DNA from: Caprimulgus europaeus
Lineage: Eukaryota; Chordata; Aves; Caprimulgiformes; Caprimulgidae
Direction: 5' to 3'
NCBI GenBank assembly: GCA_907165065.1
Contig: OU015530.1
Coordinates: forward strand, 46,130,965 to 46,194,964
DNA length: 64,000 nt
The position numbers and the translations under genes are program-made. The notes under the pieces are model-generated. The model was not told the origin of the DNA and made no database searches. It saw only the letters and a program-made list of their open reading frames with translations. The number at the start of each line of letters is the position of its first letter. The stretch's first letter is position 1. Of this stretch, positions 1 to 13,442 are shown in pieces.

Positions 1-3000
1 AAGAAACATAGCCTGAACTGGCCCCCTGGCTTCCTGGGGTTTGATATATTCTCACACATTCACATACTAATTTACTATTTTTATTATTCCTGTTTCAACT
101 AGCAAGCAGTTCAAGTAATGATGAGAGTGTTCAACTTTGTCTTCACCTCTCAAAAAAAATGTATGTTGATGACTGTTAGGATGCCCCAGGAATGAGGAAA
201 ACCCAGAAAGAATGTCCCTGAAAGCTAAAAATCACTCCAACAAGGCAAATACTGACTGTGCCAGATATGCTGTGGAGGAGCAGGTTTCTGTACTGCATTC
301 TGGCTGATATTTTACAGCATTCTTTATATTGTCTAACTAAAGTCCCTCTGCTTCCCTAGGTCTTCTTCATGTCCTGTTCAGTTGTGCCTAACTCCAAGTC
401 TAGTCTCCCTTTTAATTATCTTCTCAGTCCTAGTAGTGTTCTTACTACTCTTAGGCCAAACAAACCAACCTAATGGCTAAACTGATCTACGATTCTTTAA
501 CAAAATTTCAAGATTGTCTGACTCCTCTCCAGGCAACCTATAGCTAAAAAATACTGTACAAAAAACCATGTACTTCATGTGATTGCAAGTAGCTTTCCTC
601 TTCTTCAGCATGTCCCTTGGGCACAGTCTGAGCTTTAACCTTAGAAGGTGTAATTATAGTTGGAACAGCTCTATTAGCAGAGTTGGAAGATTAGTATATT
701 GTTGCAGTGTAACTGCAGACTTAAATGTGCAGATAAAGAGTTTTGTGGATCTGCTACCACATGTCAGCTCAGATGGACAAGGTGGCATTATTTGTGAGTG
801 ATGAATGATGCTGTTGTAGGCAATGTCTTGTCTGAGATACCTATCTTGGCTGTGATATGAAATTGAGCTTTACAAAATGGATAAATTCTGAATCAGGATT
901 CGGTTCACTTCTAGTCATATAGTTTATTTATAAAGCAATGTAAAAAATACTGTATTGACTCCTCTTTTTGTACAGATACTTAAAGAATTACAAGCCCTAT
1001 CAACTCCGATTGATAGGCATTTCTTCGATTTTAATAATTATTAGATCATTGGCTTAAGAGAAGAGAAAACAGTGAGTATGGTAACTAAATATCAAATACC
1101 AAAAAGTATACCAAAGGGGATTTAAAAGTAAAACAGATTTTTTTCTCCACTGACATCAGAAATGATTTTTTTTAAATATTACTTAGAAGAGGTAATTTTT
1201 TTTCCTTATTCCCTCCACTACTGCTGCTATTGTGGGCTTGATCTGTATTTTTACACTCAAACCAAGAAAAAGCTGAAGTATTTGTTTACCCTTAGATATA
1301 TGATTAGCTTAATTAGAACTTTGCCTAAGTTATCAGAAAATCACAATAAGATCCTTAAAACACAGTTAAATTATTTATTGGATCTAGGTCATAAATCTTT
1401 GGTCTTTTAAAAAATCAAAGCTTGCAACAAGCAGTATCATCTCATACAAGAAAAATCTTTTAGGTCTGATTTCCACAAGGCCATCTCATCTCATCTCAAA
1501 AAAAGTTGTAGGAAAAGCTGTAAAGGTGGGAAAAAATAGTAAGATGATTAGAGGAAATACAAAATCGTTAAAGCTTTTCAGCTTATAAAATACTGACTGG
1601 GAAAGACTAGTTTTGTTGGTTTTGTGAAGGTTATGGGGAAGATGATTACTATACTTATTACTTTGTAAAGGTACAACACAGCCATGAAAACTAATTTGTA
1701 ATGGGTTCAATGACCAAAGGAAATACTTTCTCTGTATGTCGTCAACTCTGAATGTGTAAGCTCGGCCTATTAAACTAGAGTAAGGTCATGAACTCAAGTA
1801 CTGATGTGCAACTGTTTACAATATGTAATTGGTGGTCTTCTCCAGCTTTAGGTTGTCCCAGGTGCTGCACAGACAATCCTCATATTCTCCTCAGGGAATT
1901 GCCTTTTACGTGCACTTTGGGATGAATGCTGACAGCATAGCTGAGGAATTAAGAGAATTACAGAATTAGCATAGAATTATACTAAACCTTCAGGGCCAGA
2001 GAAGGACCCTGGACTGTTATTTTCTAGTGTAAATACAGACATGGGGTAGTAATGACACTGATAATTGCTCCTTATGCTGCTTGTACCTCAGCTTTAGCCT
2101 AACTATACCACTGTTGCAACAAGTTCTCTACAAATCGAGAAGTTTTGGAAATACGGAAGATACTGTTCCCACAAGGCTGTATAGATGATGTATCCACTTT
2201 GATTCTAACTACCCTATACCCTATCTTGGCAGGGATTTGCTCTTTGAAACATTCTGCCTACTCTTCTTGTCACACCACACTTAGGGGAAGACAGTGAACA
2301 CCCTCTGTTTTGTGTTGTAGAGAACTACTGTACTGACCTCTAGTATTGCACAGCCCAAACTTTAGTTCAGGTATTTTGAACCAAGCTAACACAAGAATAG
2401 TTCTCTTAGTTTCATGTGGGACTGGTTGGATCCATAAGGTCAAGTGCTATGTAGTAGGGATGTGACCAAGCTACTCATGAGGCCAAGAGGACGTAAGACA
2501 AACTGTGACACTTTGCTTCAAGTGTCATTTTATGACCGTTTTTTATTTATCAGTTAGAACATATCCATAGAAACCAAATATTGCAGAGGCCAGAAGTAGA
2601 TATGTGTCCAAGAAAGAATTAGATAAATATATAAGCATGAGAAAAGCAATAGTTCAGATACACTTTTCATTCCGGTATCCTCTAAACATGTAGAATTCAA
2701 AGGAAGGATCAGTCCACAAAAATGTTGCTGGTCCACTGTCCTAGCAAGTGTCTGAGACACTAACAGAGACCTCTGATCAGACCAAATGATATTAGACGTA
2801 AGAATTATTGAATGTCAAATACAAAAGCTGTTTCTGATCTGTCTTTTAGGATTCCCTTTTTTTTTTTTTTTTAATGTGTAATATTCACATTTTTTGAGTG
2901 TTATATTACCTCATTCCAAAGCTCTCTAATCAAGTCGTGCTTTAATTCCTTCTAACATATCTGTTTTCTGCCAACTAAATATTATAAACAGATTCTATTG

Positions 3001-3877
3001 CTTTTCTTAGTGACAAGAATATTAGTAAAAACAATACCTTAACTTTCAAATATCCCATTCCTTCCAAGATGCATTTAGGTTAACGACCTCCTTCAGTTGT
3101 TCAATTCCGTTTTTATTCTTTTTTTTTTTTTTTCCTTCTTTATATTATAGTCTTTTGAGACACAGATTTGCTACTCTACAGTACATAGTGTATTTATTCT
3201 TCTTTACACTTTGCACCTCACATTCTTAGAATCACAGTTTATTTCCCAGGAAAAGCTTTTCATTTGCCCTATTACTACAACTTATTACCTCTGTCTTTCA
3301 TCATGTTGCATGACAGTCTGTATGGTACTATGTGGATGAAAGCTATTCTGTTTTGAAATACCAAGAATTTTTTCTCACTATACACTAACTTTAGAATGTC
3401 TGTCATACCTCAAATCTTAACCCAAACAATACAATCTTTTTTAAAAAGCAACATAAAAGCCTTAAGACTGGAAACAGAATTCCACATTCCATTTGTTGTA
3501 ATGGTAACTCATGATTAGCATGTTATGAGTTCAGCTCTGCTTGAACACTACATAGACCGTCTCTCTTAATCCTATAATCTTGGCTATAATTGGCTAATTT
3601 GAGTTTGGCTTAGTTGGTGAAGAAGTTTTTTCAGTTCAAATGTTGGCATGCTGATAGAAAAAAAGCAAGCAAACAAATAAACAAAACCCCAAAACCCTGA
3701 CCTGTCACAGGCATTTCAAAAGGCAATGTGAGTTTAGAAGTCCGATGCAGAGTAAGGTTGGGCAAGGTCTTTAACAGAACAACTTTTCAGTCATGATATT
3801 GAATAAATATCTTGTTATTCATATTTCATAATGGACACTTTGCTAAGTTTTATATTGAATTGGCTAGATCTTCTAAT
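1..3877. other. AT-rich non-coding stretch, no gene seen
   Basis: No supported gene, RNA or recognisable mobile element. Open frames here are short and have compositions expected of AT-rich non-coding DNA. It contains homopolymer T tracts near 2858-2872 and 3119-3134, and an A/C-rich low-complexity patch near 3658-3700. Confidence 0.6.
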
Positions 3878-4512
3878 GAAATCACGGAATAGTAGAATGG
3901 TTGAGGTTGGCAAGAATCTCTGGAGGTCATCTGGTCCAACCCACTTGCTTAAGCAGAGACACCTAGGACAGGATGGCCAGGACCATGTCCAGACAGTTTT
4001 TGAATATTTGAAAGCATGGAGACTGCACAACCTCTTTAGGCAACCTGTGCTAGCAGTCAGTCACCCTCATAGTAAAAAAGTGTTTCCTGATGTTCAGATG
4101 TAACCTCCTGTTTCATGTTGGGCTCATTGCCTCTAGCCCTTGACACAACTTATCCAGAACTTGACTGTCTTTGCAAACTCCCCTCAGATATTTATATGAA
4201 TTGAGTTTCCCCTTTCTCAGCTTTTCCTCATATAAGAGGTACTTCAGTTCCTTAATCATTTTAGTGGCTCTTCATTGGCCTCTCTCCAGTAGGTCCATAT
4301 GTCTCTGATGCTGGAGAACTCAGAACTGTATCCTTCTATACACTTTATTTTCATGTTTGAGTTTTGCCAGGATCTCCATGTTAATCCACACAGGTGTCCT
4401 GATATTTTTGCCTGGCTTCCTGCTTATTGGGATGGATTGCTCTTGAGCTTGGAGGAGGCAATCCTTGAATATTAATCAGGTTGCTTGGACCCCTTTTCTC
4501 TCCAGGGTCAAT
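3878..4512 (-). mobile_element. CR1 LINE copy, internally deleted, minus strand
   Basis: CR1 is the dominant non-LTR retrotransposon of birds. On the plus strand the copy opens with the reverse complement of the CR1 3' end (the gaatagtagaatggttgaggttgg block) and continues through the conserved 3' UTR to about 4328. From about 4330 to 4512 the reverse complement instead encodes the ORF2 linker between the endonuclease and reverse transcriptase. Recognisable pieces are LIFKDCLLQAQE, then SIPISRKPGKN, then ILAKLKHENKVY, with one in-frame stop before LIFKD. The reverse transcriptase and the end of ORF2, roughly 2 kb in a full element, are missing between the two parts. The copy is inactive. Two independent insertions side by side would look similar, but the shared orientation and abrupt join favour one deleted element. 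Confidence 0.88.
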
Positions 4513-7500
4513 GTTCCATGTCTATTTCATCCAATGTATATTTCAATGTTTATTTCATTAATCAGATGGTCCGAGTTTATTTCATTAACATGATCCTGTA
4601 GAAGTATGTCTTCCATAAACTTTGAAATTACATTCTATTTTTTTTAGCAATGACCTTTAATTACTTTTCTGAATAATGAGTAATTAAGTACTAAAGGAAT
4701 ATTGCCTATATAAAACTTATATTTTATTAAAACCTGCTCTTTCTGTTATTCACACTGTATACACATTTTAAAGAGTGACTCAGTGATTCAGATAGAACTA
4801 ATTAATAGTTTAATATCACACAAATTTCAACAGAGAAACCTTAATTTACACCACTGTACATAAAATCAGAATTTGGCTTTTGGTATTTGTCATAAAGAGC
4901 AACTCAAATGGCAGTCTCATGCCAACCTAATGTAAAGAAAAAAAACATTCATTCCAGTCCATGATTTCAATACTGAAACAGTGCATGAGGAAAGGTCAGC
5001 ACAATTAAAGACATAATGTAAAAATGAAACTGTGAGTAAGTGTTTGTGTTTCTTTTCTGTCTCAAGATTTAAGAGATTGACTCTTAATTGGAAATCTAGA
5101 ATTTCATTTCACAGTTTTGGCAGACAGGCTATTAGATCTCAAATGACCGGGGAGAAAAGAGCAATACTTTGCATGTATCTAATAATAATTAAAATACTTT
5201 TTGACTTCCTATGATGATTAGGTAGAGAAAAAAAAGAAGTTTCGAATACAGAAATTCAATATATTATTTCAATATGAGAGCTGTGTATTAGTTTATGATG
5301 GCAAACTGGACAAAGCTAAGTCTCTAAGTCTTTGTTTTAACACTTGTCCACATTATCAAATATGGGCATTATCTGAATGTACAAACGGATGGGAAACACT
5401 GGCATTTCAGTAAACTGATGGTTGTTTCTTGCTGCCCCCTGTTTTTATTGTGGATTCAGTCTTCTCTGGATACATCTGGCTGTGGAAATAGAAATGATTG
5501 CTTAGTTATACTTGGTAACTAATGTAAGGCTGAATTACAAGAGGTCATCTGTCTGCCAAAACTACAAGACTGGACACCTTCAAACAGAGTTTCCTATATC
5601 CTATCATCCAAAGTCTATCAAGGTAGATTGTATGGCTATCCAAACTGGTGCATGTTAAAAATCTACAAGGTCTTCCTGGATTGCTTGCATCTCTATCCAC
5701 TCTGGTGGTAAAATAATCTCTCTTTGCAAAATAAAGATTGCCTTTGCAACTATGCTGTTTGCTTTAGACAATAAAACATAGTGGATAAATTAATAATATA
5801 TTATGACATTGTAACATATTGTAACATCCTACAAGATTTTTTCTTTCCCCCTTTTATTTTTTTTTCCTGTGAGAAAGTTGATTTCATTTGTAGAGAGCAT
5901 GACTATGAGACATAACATGTACACGCTTAGAATCATTATTCCTAGCTTATGGTAGAAAAAGAAAAATACTAGCAGCTCCAGTATCCATGTCTGCTGTAAT
6001 GTAATGAGGCCCTCACAAATCAGGCAGCCTGGGACAAATGACTTGTTTTGTTTGCTTCTTTCAGATGTAGGTAACTTAGCTCAGTAACTGAGCTTCTGGG
6101 CTTTTATTTTTTATATTCTTCTTTCTATTTTTACGCTTCCATTTTCTCCTAGCATATTCCAAGGCCAATAAGGTAAAAGCTCCCAGAGATGTAATGAGCA
6201 AACTTCTCAGCTTTGCATTTGCTGAACGGCAGTTGAGGATGCTCAATGGAATATTAAACTGGAGAGTTATTATTCCACTATATCATCTCCACTCTTCAGA
6301 TGAGACACACATAGGAAAAAAAAAGGCATATCAATGCAGCAACTGAACTGTGGATGGATGAGCATAGATAGATAGTGTGCAGCTGAAATCTAAATCCATC
6401 AATCAAATAAAATTAAAACCATAGTCAGCACCTTGTGTCATAATCTCTGTGAAGAGATAATCAAGCCATTTGCTTCAGGTGGGAAGAAGGCAAGTGTGCT
6501 TAAACAATCTTGTGTTATTGATCCAATGCAATTCTGAAAACAGCCCTTGCAGTGTAATCTCTACAGTTTGATAAATTGCATTAGTAGATACACTTAGACC
6601 AGTGAGATTACCTTCCACATGAGTTAAGTAATAGAAATAGAAAATAAAATGACAGAATACTTTAAAGAAGGAAAATCATGGATTGGAAAATACAAAAATG
6701 GTATATATATGCCTTCAATAAATGGAGCATCTGAATACGTCCCCATTTTGAAGGTAGCAAGCTCACATATCTGAGTAGACTAGTGCTTTACAGATATGAG
6801 AACTGAGCCCCAAAGATCTTCATGAGGCCATGCAGCCTTGGAGGATTGAAAAACTGAACTGACTTGCTCAAAGGCCAGGATATACAGACAATTCTTTCTT
6901 CAATAAACTCTTATTGACAGGAATAAGGAAGTTATAATGTAACACAGGGATTTCTGGTCACTTTAAGAAAATATTAGCAAGCAAAAATCTTAACTACTTA
7001 ATTTCATGTTCAAGTTAAATCATCAGCTGACAAGAAATTTAGCAGCTAACAGCATGTATAGACACTCCCACATCTGTAGGTTAACATATGAATTGCAAGT
7101 AGGCTGGGAAAAATGATGCCACACACAGTTCTGCTGAGTTACCATGCTGTATGAATGATGTAATTTGACAGAGCTTGGATAATTTCTTGTAGGGCTCTGC
7201 TGCTTTATATAAGATGAAGAATTGGCTTTTCAACTTCACTGACTTTATACTTTATTTATTCACTGGCTTGATTTGTATCACCAAGTTCATGGTATCACTG
7301 AACTTTCAAGGTTTAAACTGTTCAATAAAAGCTACTCACTTTCATATATTCTGCATTTGCAGCCATGGATAACAGCAATTTAAGATTTTTCTTATTATAG
7401 TTACTTTATGTAGACATTTACTGTGTATGATATTATCATGAAGATATAAATTATTAAAATTTAATATGGTCACTCATGATTGTAAGGGAAAGAGTACCTG

Positions 7501-8159
7501 AGGTCAACTGTTTCTTTCAACTTCATAAGTAACTGGACTTTAGTTTTCATCTGAACAGAACATGACTTCTCATGCTTTTCTTTCTACCTCTCCTTATTTT
7601 AGAGACAGTAGGGACTGGACCGCCCTTTTAAATTAGACCAGAACTGTGCTTGCTTTGAGTTTTCTAAAGCAAGCAAAAAGCCCTATGGATAATATCAGCT
7701 TTGCTATCAAAGGTCAAAGTCATGGATATCAGTGATGTTTAAACTCTGACAGAAAGTTGTTGGCTATTAGTAAACATTGAACCAGATTAAACTGAAAGGG
7801 AAATGAGACATTAAATAGTTTTAAAATGTCCCAGTGACCTTCATGCAATTCTTGAAACTATTGTCATATTCCTCAAATCACATATCCTTCCATCTTTGTA
7901 TTTTTCCTTTCTACTGTTTGATTTTAGAAAGATGCATATTTCTCACCGAGAGGAAGGGTACCTTTAAGTTCAAGAGCTTTATTAGTATTTTAATTATGTG
8001 GCAAAATTATCATCACATTTACAACACTCTCTAGGCTGTCCCACCAAGGGCCTGATCTGAGGGAGAAGAAAAAGTCTGTGTAGTGACTCCAGAGCAGGCA
8101 CTAGACTCAATTCTTCTTGGGTTAAGCAATCAAATCCTGTGACTAAAATAAAGAGGAGA
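4513..8159. other. AT-rich non-coding stretch, no gene seen
   Basis: Nothing recognisable. Short T-rich and A-rich tracts occur, for example near 5843-5867. Open frames are short with no protein-like composition, and no repeat family was identified. Confidence 0.55.
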
Positions 8160-8560
8160 AAAACATTGGAGCTGTGAGACAGATGTCAGAGGAGCTACCC
8201 CATGCCAGATGAGGCAGTATGAGGAATTTGTCTCCTTCCTGTGCAGGAAGCCTCAGAGCTGGGTGCGGGAGGATGCTGTGTAGCTGTTTGCAGATGTAGT
8301 GCTCTGCAGATGCACATTGCAGTCACAGACTTTGGGGACACAGAAAACCCTGAGAGCAGCTGTGGGGAGGCAATACGGTTCCTGATGTTATTTTTTTGCT
8401 CATTTGCAGTCCTGACACTGAAGAAGTGTTTAAACCTCGTTGAGATACTCCAGACACTGAGGAGGTGTTTAAACCCTCGTCCTGTACTTCGCAAGAATGT
8501 GGTTGCGAGGAAAGTTTCCTTGTGCTTGACATTCTGGAGACCAGCATTGAAGCTTTTGAA
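8160..8560. repeat. GC-richer island with tandem duplication, possible mobile-element remnant
   Basis: This block is clearly richer in G and C than its flanks and carries overlapping open frames on both strands (151 codons on plus at 8241-8696, 99 codons on minus at 8195-8494). Neither translation resembles a family I know. It contains a direct duplication of about 39-40 bp (8411-8449 and 8451-8490) sharing gacactgaNgaNgtgtttaaacc. Composition, abrupt edges and the internal duplication are what an old LTR or retroviral fragment would show, but I could not find convincing TG...CA termini or target-site duplications. A decayed exon or regulatory island is the alternative. Confidence 0.35.
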
Positions 8561-11500
8561 TAATTTAAATAAATTCTATGCTGACATTTTACTTACTGTT
8601 CTCTGCAGTTCCAAGCTCCTTTTATTTCTCCCTGTCCTTCAAAGCCTTTCCTTCATGTATAAAGCCATATTACTTGCTCTAAAGTCTATGCTATAAGATA
8701 GAATGAAAATTAAGTGAATAGAGATTAGTTTAGGCCTTGAAAATGCAGCAGTCTGAATGGACAGACTGTGAAGACATTAATGTGTGGGAAGTTTCACAGT
8801 AACACTGATGGCCCAGAATCCTGTCCTTGGTTCTCTTATAAACACACCAAAAGGTTTTGCAGATCAATGCAAGTTTTTTCTTGGACAATAGTTTTCTCCA
8901 AGCAGTGATGAGTTATTGTCTTCCATGCTCAGATCCTTCATGAAATGTCTTATAAAGCATATTAAGCAGGAAACATTGATTTTAATTGCAAATATAATGG
9001 TATATTTGCAATGGTATATTTCTAAATTTCAGCTTATGTTGGACTTTTGTGGCAATAAAGTTTGGAAGCCATGCTAAAAACTGGAGTATAGCTCTGTAAT
9101 TGAATCAGACCATGTTGTCAGTATTGCAGGAGAAATTTCTGCCAATTTCAGTGGTAAGAAGTGCTTAAAAATTACTCATATGACATGCCAATAAAAAGTA
9201 GTATTAATGAGTTACTAAAACTGCCATTTCAACTTTCTTAGAGAAGGAAAAGAGGGTAAAGTTTCTTTTCAAGATTTCTAAGACTAGCTCTGAAATATCT
9301 GTAATAATAGCATACAAGAGTGGATAGACCATTTCACTGATCCCATTTTATGTTGTTTTTTTTTCTCTCTCTCTAGTGTGTTGTAGATGGCCTGTGATAC
9401 TCTATATATTTTTTAACTAGAACAATCTTACATGGTGTGCTAACTCTGGCAAAGTACTGAATTATATAAAAATAGCCTTACCTTGAATTGCTGAATGCAA
9501 GGTTATATAAATTGTTAAATGTGGAATAATTTTTCTACCACAGGATCATCAGTGGCCACATGTGCTTCATATAAGTGAATGGCAAGATATAAATTCACTA
9601 TTTTAAGAAAAAGTCTCTAATGAGCTCTTAAAATTTTAATACCTGAACTGAAAATGTGCACTTGCACGTCAGTTAAGGACAAAACTGCTAAACCTATCAA
9701 GAAAATATTCAAAAGAAAAGGAAAGATGAAAACATGTGAAATAATTGGCTAATGATCTGACAAGCTTCAATACATAATTATGACAGGGGATAAAGAGTCC
9801 CCCTCCTCTCAAACCTGTGCTATTAAAATAGCCCATAGAGGATAGTAACTTGGCCATAAAACCTCAAGAGAAGTTTGCCTTTGGGAGGTTCATCATTCAA
9901 TAAAAGGAAAGGAGAAGACATGTATGAAAAATCAGAAGGAGCATAAAGGATGTGATGATTCAACAAAACTAAATTCATAGCTTTGCCTGTTTACAGTAGG
10001 ATTCTGTTCTTTATTTAATCACAATCTGCAGAGCAAGCTAGCATATGGGCTGGGGGCGAGAGGAGCACGATTTGGCATCTACTGACTAATTTGATATATA
10101 GCACATTTTTCCTATCTTCTCAATACATATGATGTTGAAAATTATTTGAAAATTAATGAGGGGAAAACTGACCCATTTTTTTTCTTGCAAAGCATGCAGT
10201 TCACTGCACCTGGATAGGTTGAAGGAAAATGGTAAATAATTGCAAAATTATTAAAGGCATATTTTCAACCTGGTAATCAGAAAGGAATATTATTAATCAG
10301 TTACATTTAGTGCTAGAATGCACTGGTGTTAGAAGAATTCAAAGGACAGAAAGATGGGGTAATCTTGTAAGCACATTTCTGATTCATATTGACCAGTGTC
10401 ACCAAACTGAATTAGAGCAGCTGCAAGCTGTGGAAACTGCCTGACCCATTTAGTCAATCTGTGAAGTCCAGTTCAGCTACAAAATTAATGTAACATTTTG
10501 AACCAAATTAGAGTCAAAATGTTGTAAAGAATAGATTTAGAAAAAACACACAAATACAAACAATTTGAATACAAAAATTTGCAAAATATTTTATTTTTAA
10601 AAATCCTATTTTCTGACAAATCCAAAAAGAAGATGGTGTTTTTTTCTTTATTTTAAAATAGTTTTTCTGGTAAAATATCAACAAAGACCTTATGAAGTCT
10701 TAGTTCAAGTCAAGACAAGTTTCCAGCAATATTAAGTCATGACACTGAAAATAAAATTTTAATCTGTTGAAATTCGTTCATTGTCTGTGCGTGTCTTGGA
10801 ATGAAATGTGATGTTCAAAGTATAAACAGAGAATATGAGTAAAGGGTTATTATTTAAAACTAGGCATCACTGTATTCTTCTTAATATTTTGTTCATCTAT
10901 ACATAAGTAATTTCATAAAGCATTATTTGATCTGTGGAATACATGTATCACAGAAAGAAGAACTAGAAATTAAAAAGTATTATAATCAGACACTGCCAAC
11001 ATACCTCAAAAATATAACTCTTCCTAGTATTCTAGTATTCTGTGTAGCCTGGATTAAAAAAAAAAAAAAAAAGATGTATGAGGTATGAAAGGTATCATTT
11101 CCTATTTACATGTTAGTAATCAGCAATTTAAAGTCTAATAAGGGGAACACATTAAGGCTAGTCCACCTGTTGCATACTCTATGACATGTAAAACTTCTAA
11201 TGTCTGCATATAATCCTTCCATTTTTGTTAATATACTGCATTTCTTAGGGAGGAGTATTCCATAAGGTTTTATCACCGATCTGTTGATCTGATCTTCAAC
11301 CCACAGTTTCATTCACAGATTTCTTGTATTACTCTTTATTAAGTAACCCTAAATAGTTCCTTTCTCACCTCAAGATTTAAATATTTACAGAATATTTTTA
11401 TATAGACATCCATCTTTCCATTGAAATAAATAAGAAAATAATATATAGGGCTTCTGTTATTAAGTATGATTGTAATTTTCCTAAATGTGTTTCCTAAACT

Positions 11501-11651
11501 TGCGATCAGTCTGACATAAAAAAGATTGGATCTACATAGTATACATTGATGTGTGATTGTTGAACTGCTGTGAACTAAAGTTAGGCAGAAAATAACTGTC
11601 TTTAATTCAACCTATGCGTTTTCTCATTTTTATCCTTCCAATTCTCTCCTT
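8561..11651. other. AT-rich non-coding stretch, no gene seen
   Basis: No gene or known mobile element recognised. It includes a small 14-bp tandem duplication at 8996-9023 and a run of 17 or so A residues near 11057-11073. Confidence 0.55.
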
Positions 11652-11774
11652 CATAGAATCATAGAATGGTTAAGGTTGGAAGGAACCTTAAAAATCATCT
11701 AGTTCCAACCCCCCCTGCCATGAGCTGGGACACCTTCCACTACATCAGGTTGCTCAAAGCCTCATCCAACCTGG
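11652..11774 (-). mobile_element. CR1 LINE 3' end fragment, minus strand
   Basis: The plus strand reads tcatagaatcatagaatggt and continues through the conserved block ending in cctcatccaacctgg. This is the reverse complement of the last 120 or so bases of CR1, including the two copies of the short terminal repeat unit. It is a typical severely 5'-truncated, non-coding insertion. It is closer to the family pattern than the copy at 3878-4512, so it is probably younger. Confidence 0.95.
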
Positions 11775-12212
11775 GATTCATCCCAATGGGAAAGAGTGAG
11801 CAATCAGATGGGTGGAGCTGAGCTGCTTCTGGGGTTAAAACAATACAAGAAAACTGACATTTGGGCAATTATTGGCATAGAGGACCCAGATTTTAACATT
11901 GTTGATCCAAGTCAGACTCAAGAGGAGTACAAACCTTGATTTTCTATACTACAAAACTTATTTTCAGTCCAACTATCCATTTTTATTGTGAGGGCTTTCT
12001 TAGATCAGAAAATCCCTTTTAGGTCTGGGATACTTTCCAGAAAATACTTTGTTTGTCTGCTTGCTTTGTGTGTTTTATTTTTCAAATCAAATATAGGGGT
12101 TTTTGAGGTTTTTTTGTTTGGTTGGTTGGTTGGTTGGTTTTGGTTTTGAAGTTGATTATCTGCCAGGTAAAATATTTTTGAAAAATATTTCTGATTACTT
12201 GAAAAAATTATT
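11775..12212. other. Non-coding; possible 3' UTR of a minus-strand transcript
   Basis: No open frame of interest. On the minus strand an AATAAA hexamer (plus-strand tttatt, 12074-12079) lies about 135 bases downstream of the stop codon of the candidate exon at 12213-12388, so part of this stretch could be its 3' UTR. A GGTT-rich low-complexity tract lies at about 12097-12145. Confidence 0.3.
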
Positions 12213-12388
12213 TCACAAATTTAGGTCTTCTGCTTCTAGGTAATCATGGACACGTTTGTACAGCCTTCTACTAAAGGCAACTGCATTTTCCAAGGATGCA
12301 TTGTGGTCTACTAATGGATACATCTGAGGGTCACCACTTTTGTCAGTGTTGGTCACTTTAACAATCATGAAAGCACAACTAGTGGCAT
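12213..12388 (-). CDS. Candidate terminal coding exon of an unidentified gene
   Basis: This minus-strand segment encodes 57 residues and a TGA stop. The peptide starts ATSCAFMIVKVTN and ends RLYKRVHDYLEAEDLNL. Its composition is that of a folded protein: a beta-strand-like hydrophobic start, an acidic and Asp/Asn-rich middle (TDKSGDPQMYPLVD), then an amphipathic helix-like end. That is unlike the Phe/Ile/Ser/Cys-rich translations of surrounding DNA. Directly upstream on the minus strand is a plausible 3' splice site, a pyrimidine-containing tract ending attctctgtcag. The exon starts with two bases of a split codon. An AATAAA follows about 135 bases after the stop. I do not recognise the protein. 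The open frame alone could be chance, since similar lengths occur many times in this window; composition, splice site and poly(A) signal together make it a candidate. Confidence 0.35.
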
Positions 12389-13424
12389 CTGACAGAGAAT
12401 ATTGAGTGGCAACACATGTCAAAGAGGTGGAAAATATGGAAGAAACCTTAATAGACCAGAGTGGCTTTTTTCCATGATCAGCTCACTTTTTTAAGTTAAA
12501 ATATTTGAGTCTGGATGATAGTTCTTGAAATTAACTTCACTTTTATTACTGAATGGTTTGTTGATTTGTTTTGTTTTGGGGCTTGTTTTTGGTTTTTTGG
12601 GTTTTTTTTGGTGCAATACAGCTCTAGATTTCCAACTTTAGTTATTTAATTGCTAGGTCTATTAAATGACAGATATAATTTAATGAAAATAGATTGCATG
12701 TAATTATTGAAGCAATGTCTACTCATTATAATCTTCTTGAAAATGCAGATACAAAGTCCTTACAAATTTGTAATAGTGTGCTTCTGAAAAGCAGCCTGTT
12801 AAGCTCTTCAGTACTGTTCCCATCAGGTACTGTAAGTTCAGGGGTGTTGTATTGTTACCCACATCTGAAGCAAAGTGCATGCTTCTAGGTAGGGACCAAC
12901 ATCTTTTATAACTTATCCCTACAGAGCATGGAGAAGGCACCCATTCCGTTAAAAACAAACAAGCAAACAACAAACAAATAAAAATACTTCCGTCAATCTG
13001 TGACTAGATTAGGTCTCCAGGCATCCTGAAAACAATTGTCAGAAAGTGTTTTATGTGAGAACAGTGAAAAGGAGAACCCATCAGCCCTGCTGAAGGTAGT
13101 TGCTGCTCACTGAAATTTGTTGCCTGGTGGTCAATATATGGCGAATCAGGACAAGGCTGTTTCCTTCCATCTTCTTTCCACCTTATTTAGGTACTGGAAA
13201 CGATAAGACAGAGCTTTGTAAAACCTGCTCACTATGCCTGTAATAAACTGCAGGACTTACGTACAGTGTGAGCACCGTGAGGAGCTGACCCCCATGGGGT
13301 GAGCTGCAGGTTAGCATAGCTGTAATCAAAGACATCTCTTACTCCACACTTTTGGACAGGCATTTTGGGGTAGGTTATCCAAAGCAAGTAAAGTTGTAAT
13401 GCTGCCAATCTCTAGTAAAATAAA

Positions 13425-13442
13425 ACACACACACACACACAC
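13425..13442. repeat. (AC)9 microsatellite
   Basis: Nine uninterrupted AC units followed by A/C-rich low-complexity sequence to about 13480. Confidence 0.95.

Noticed and set aside
3831..4103. 90-codon plus-strand open frame
   Set aside because: It is antisense translation of the CR1 3' UTR copy.
8241..8696. 151-codon plus-strand open frame as a protein gene
   Set aside because: Overlapping long frames on the other strand, an internal tandem duplication and no recognisable motif point to composition rather than coding.
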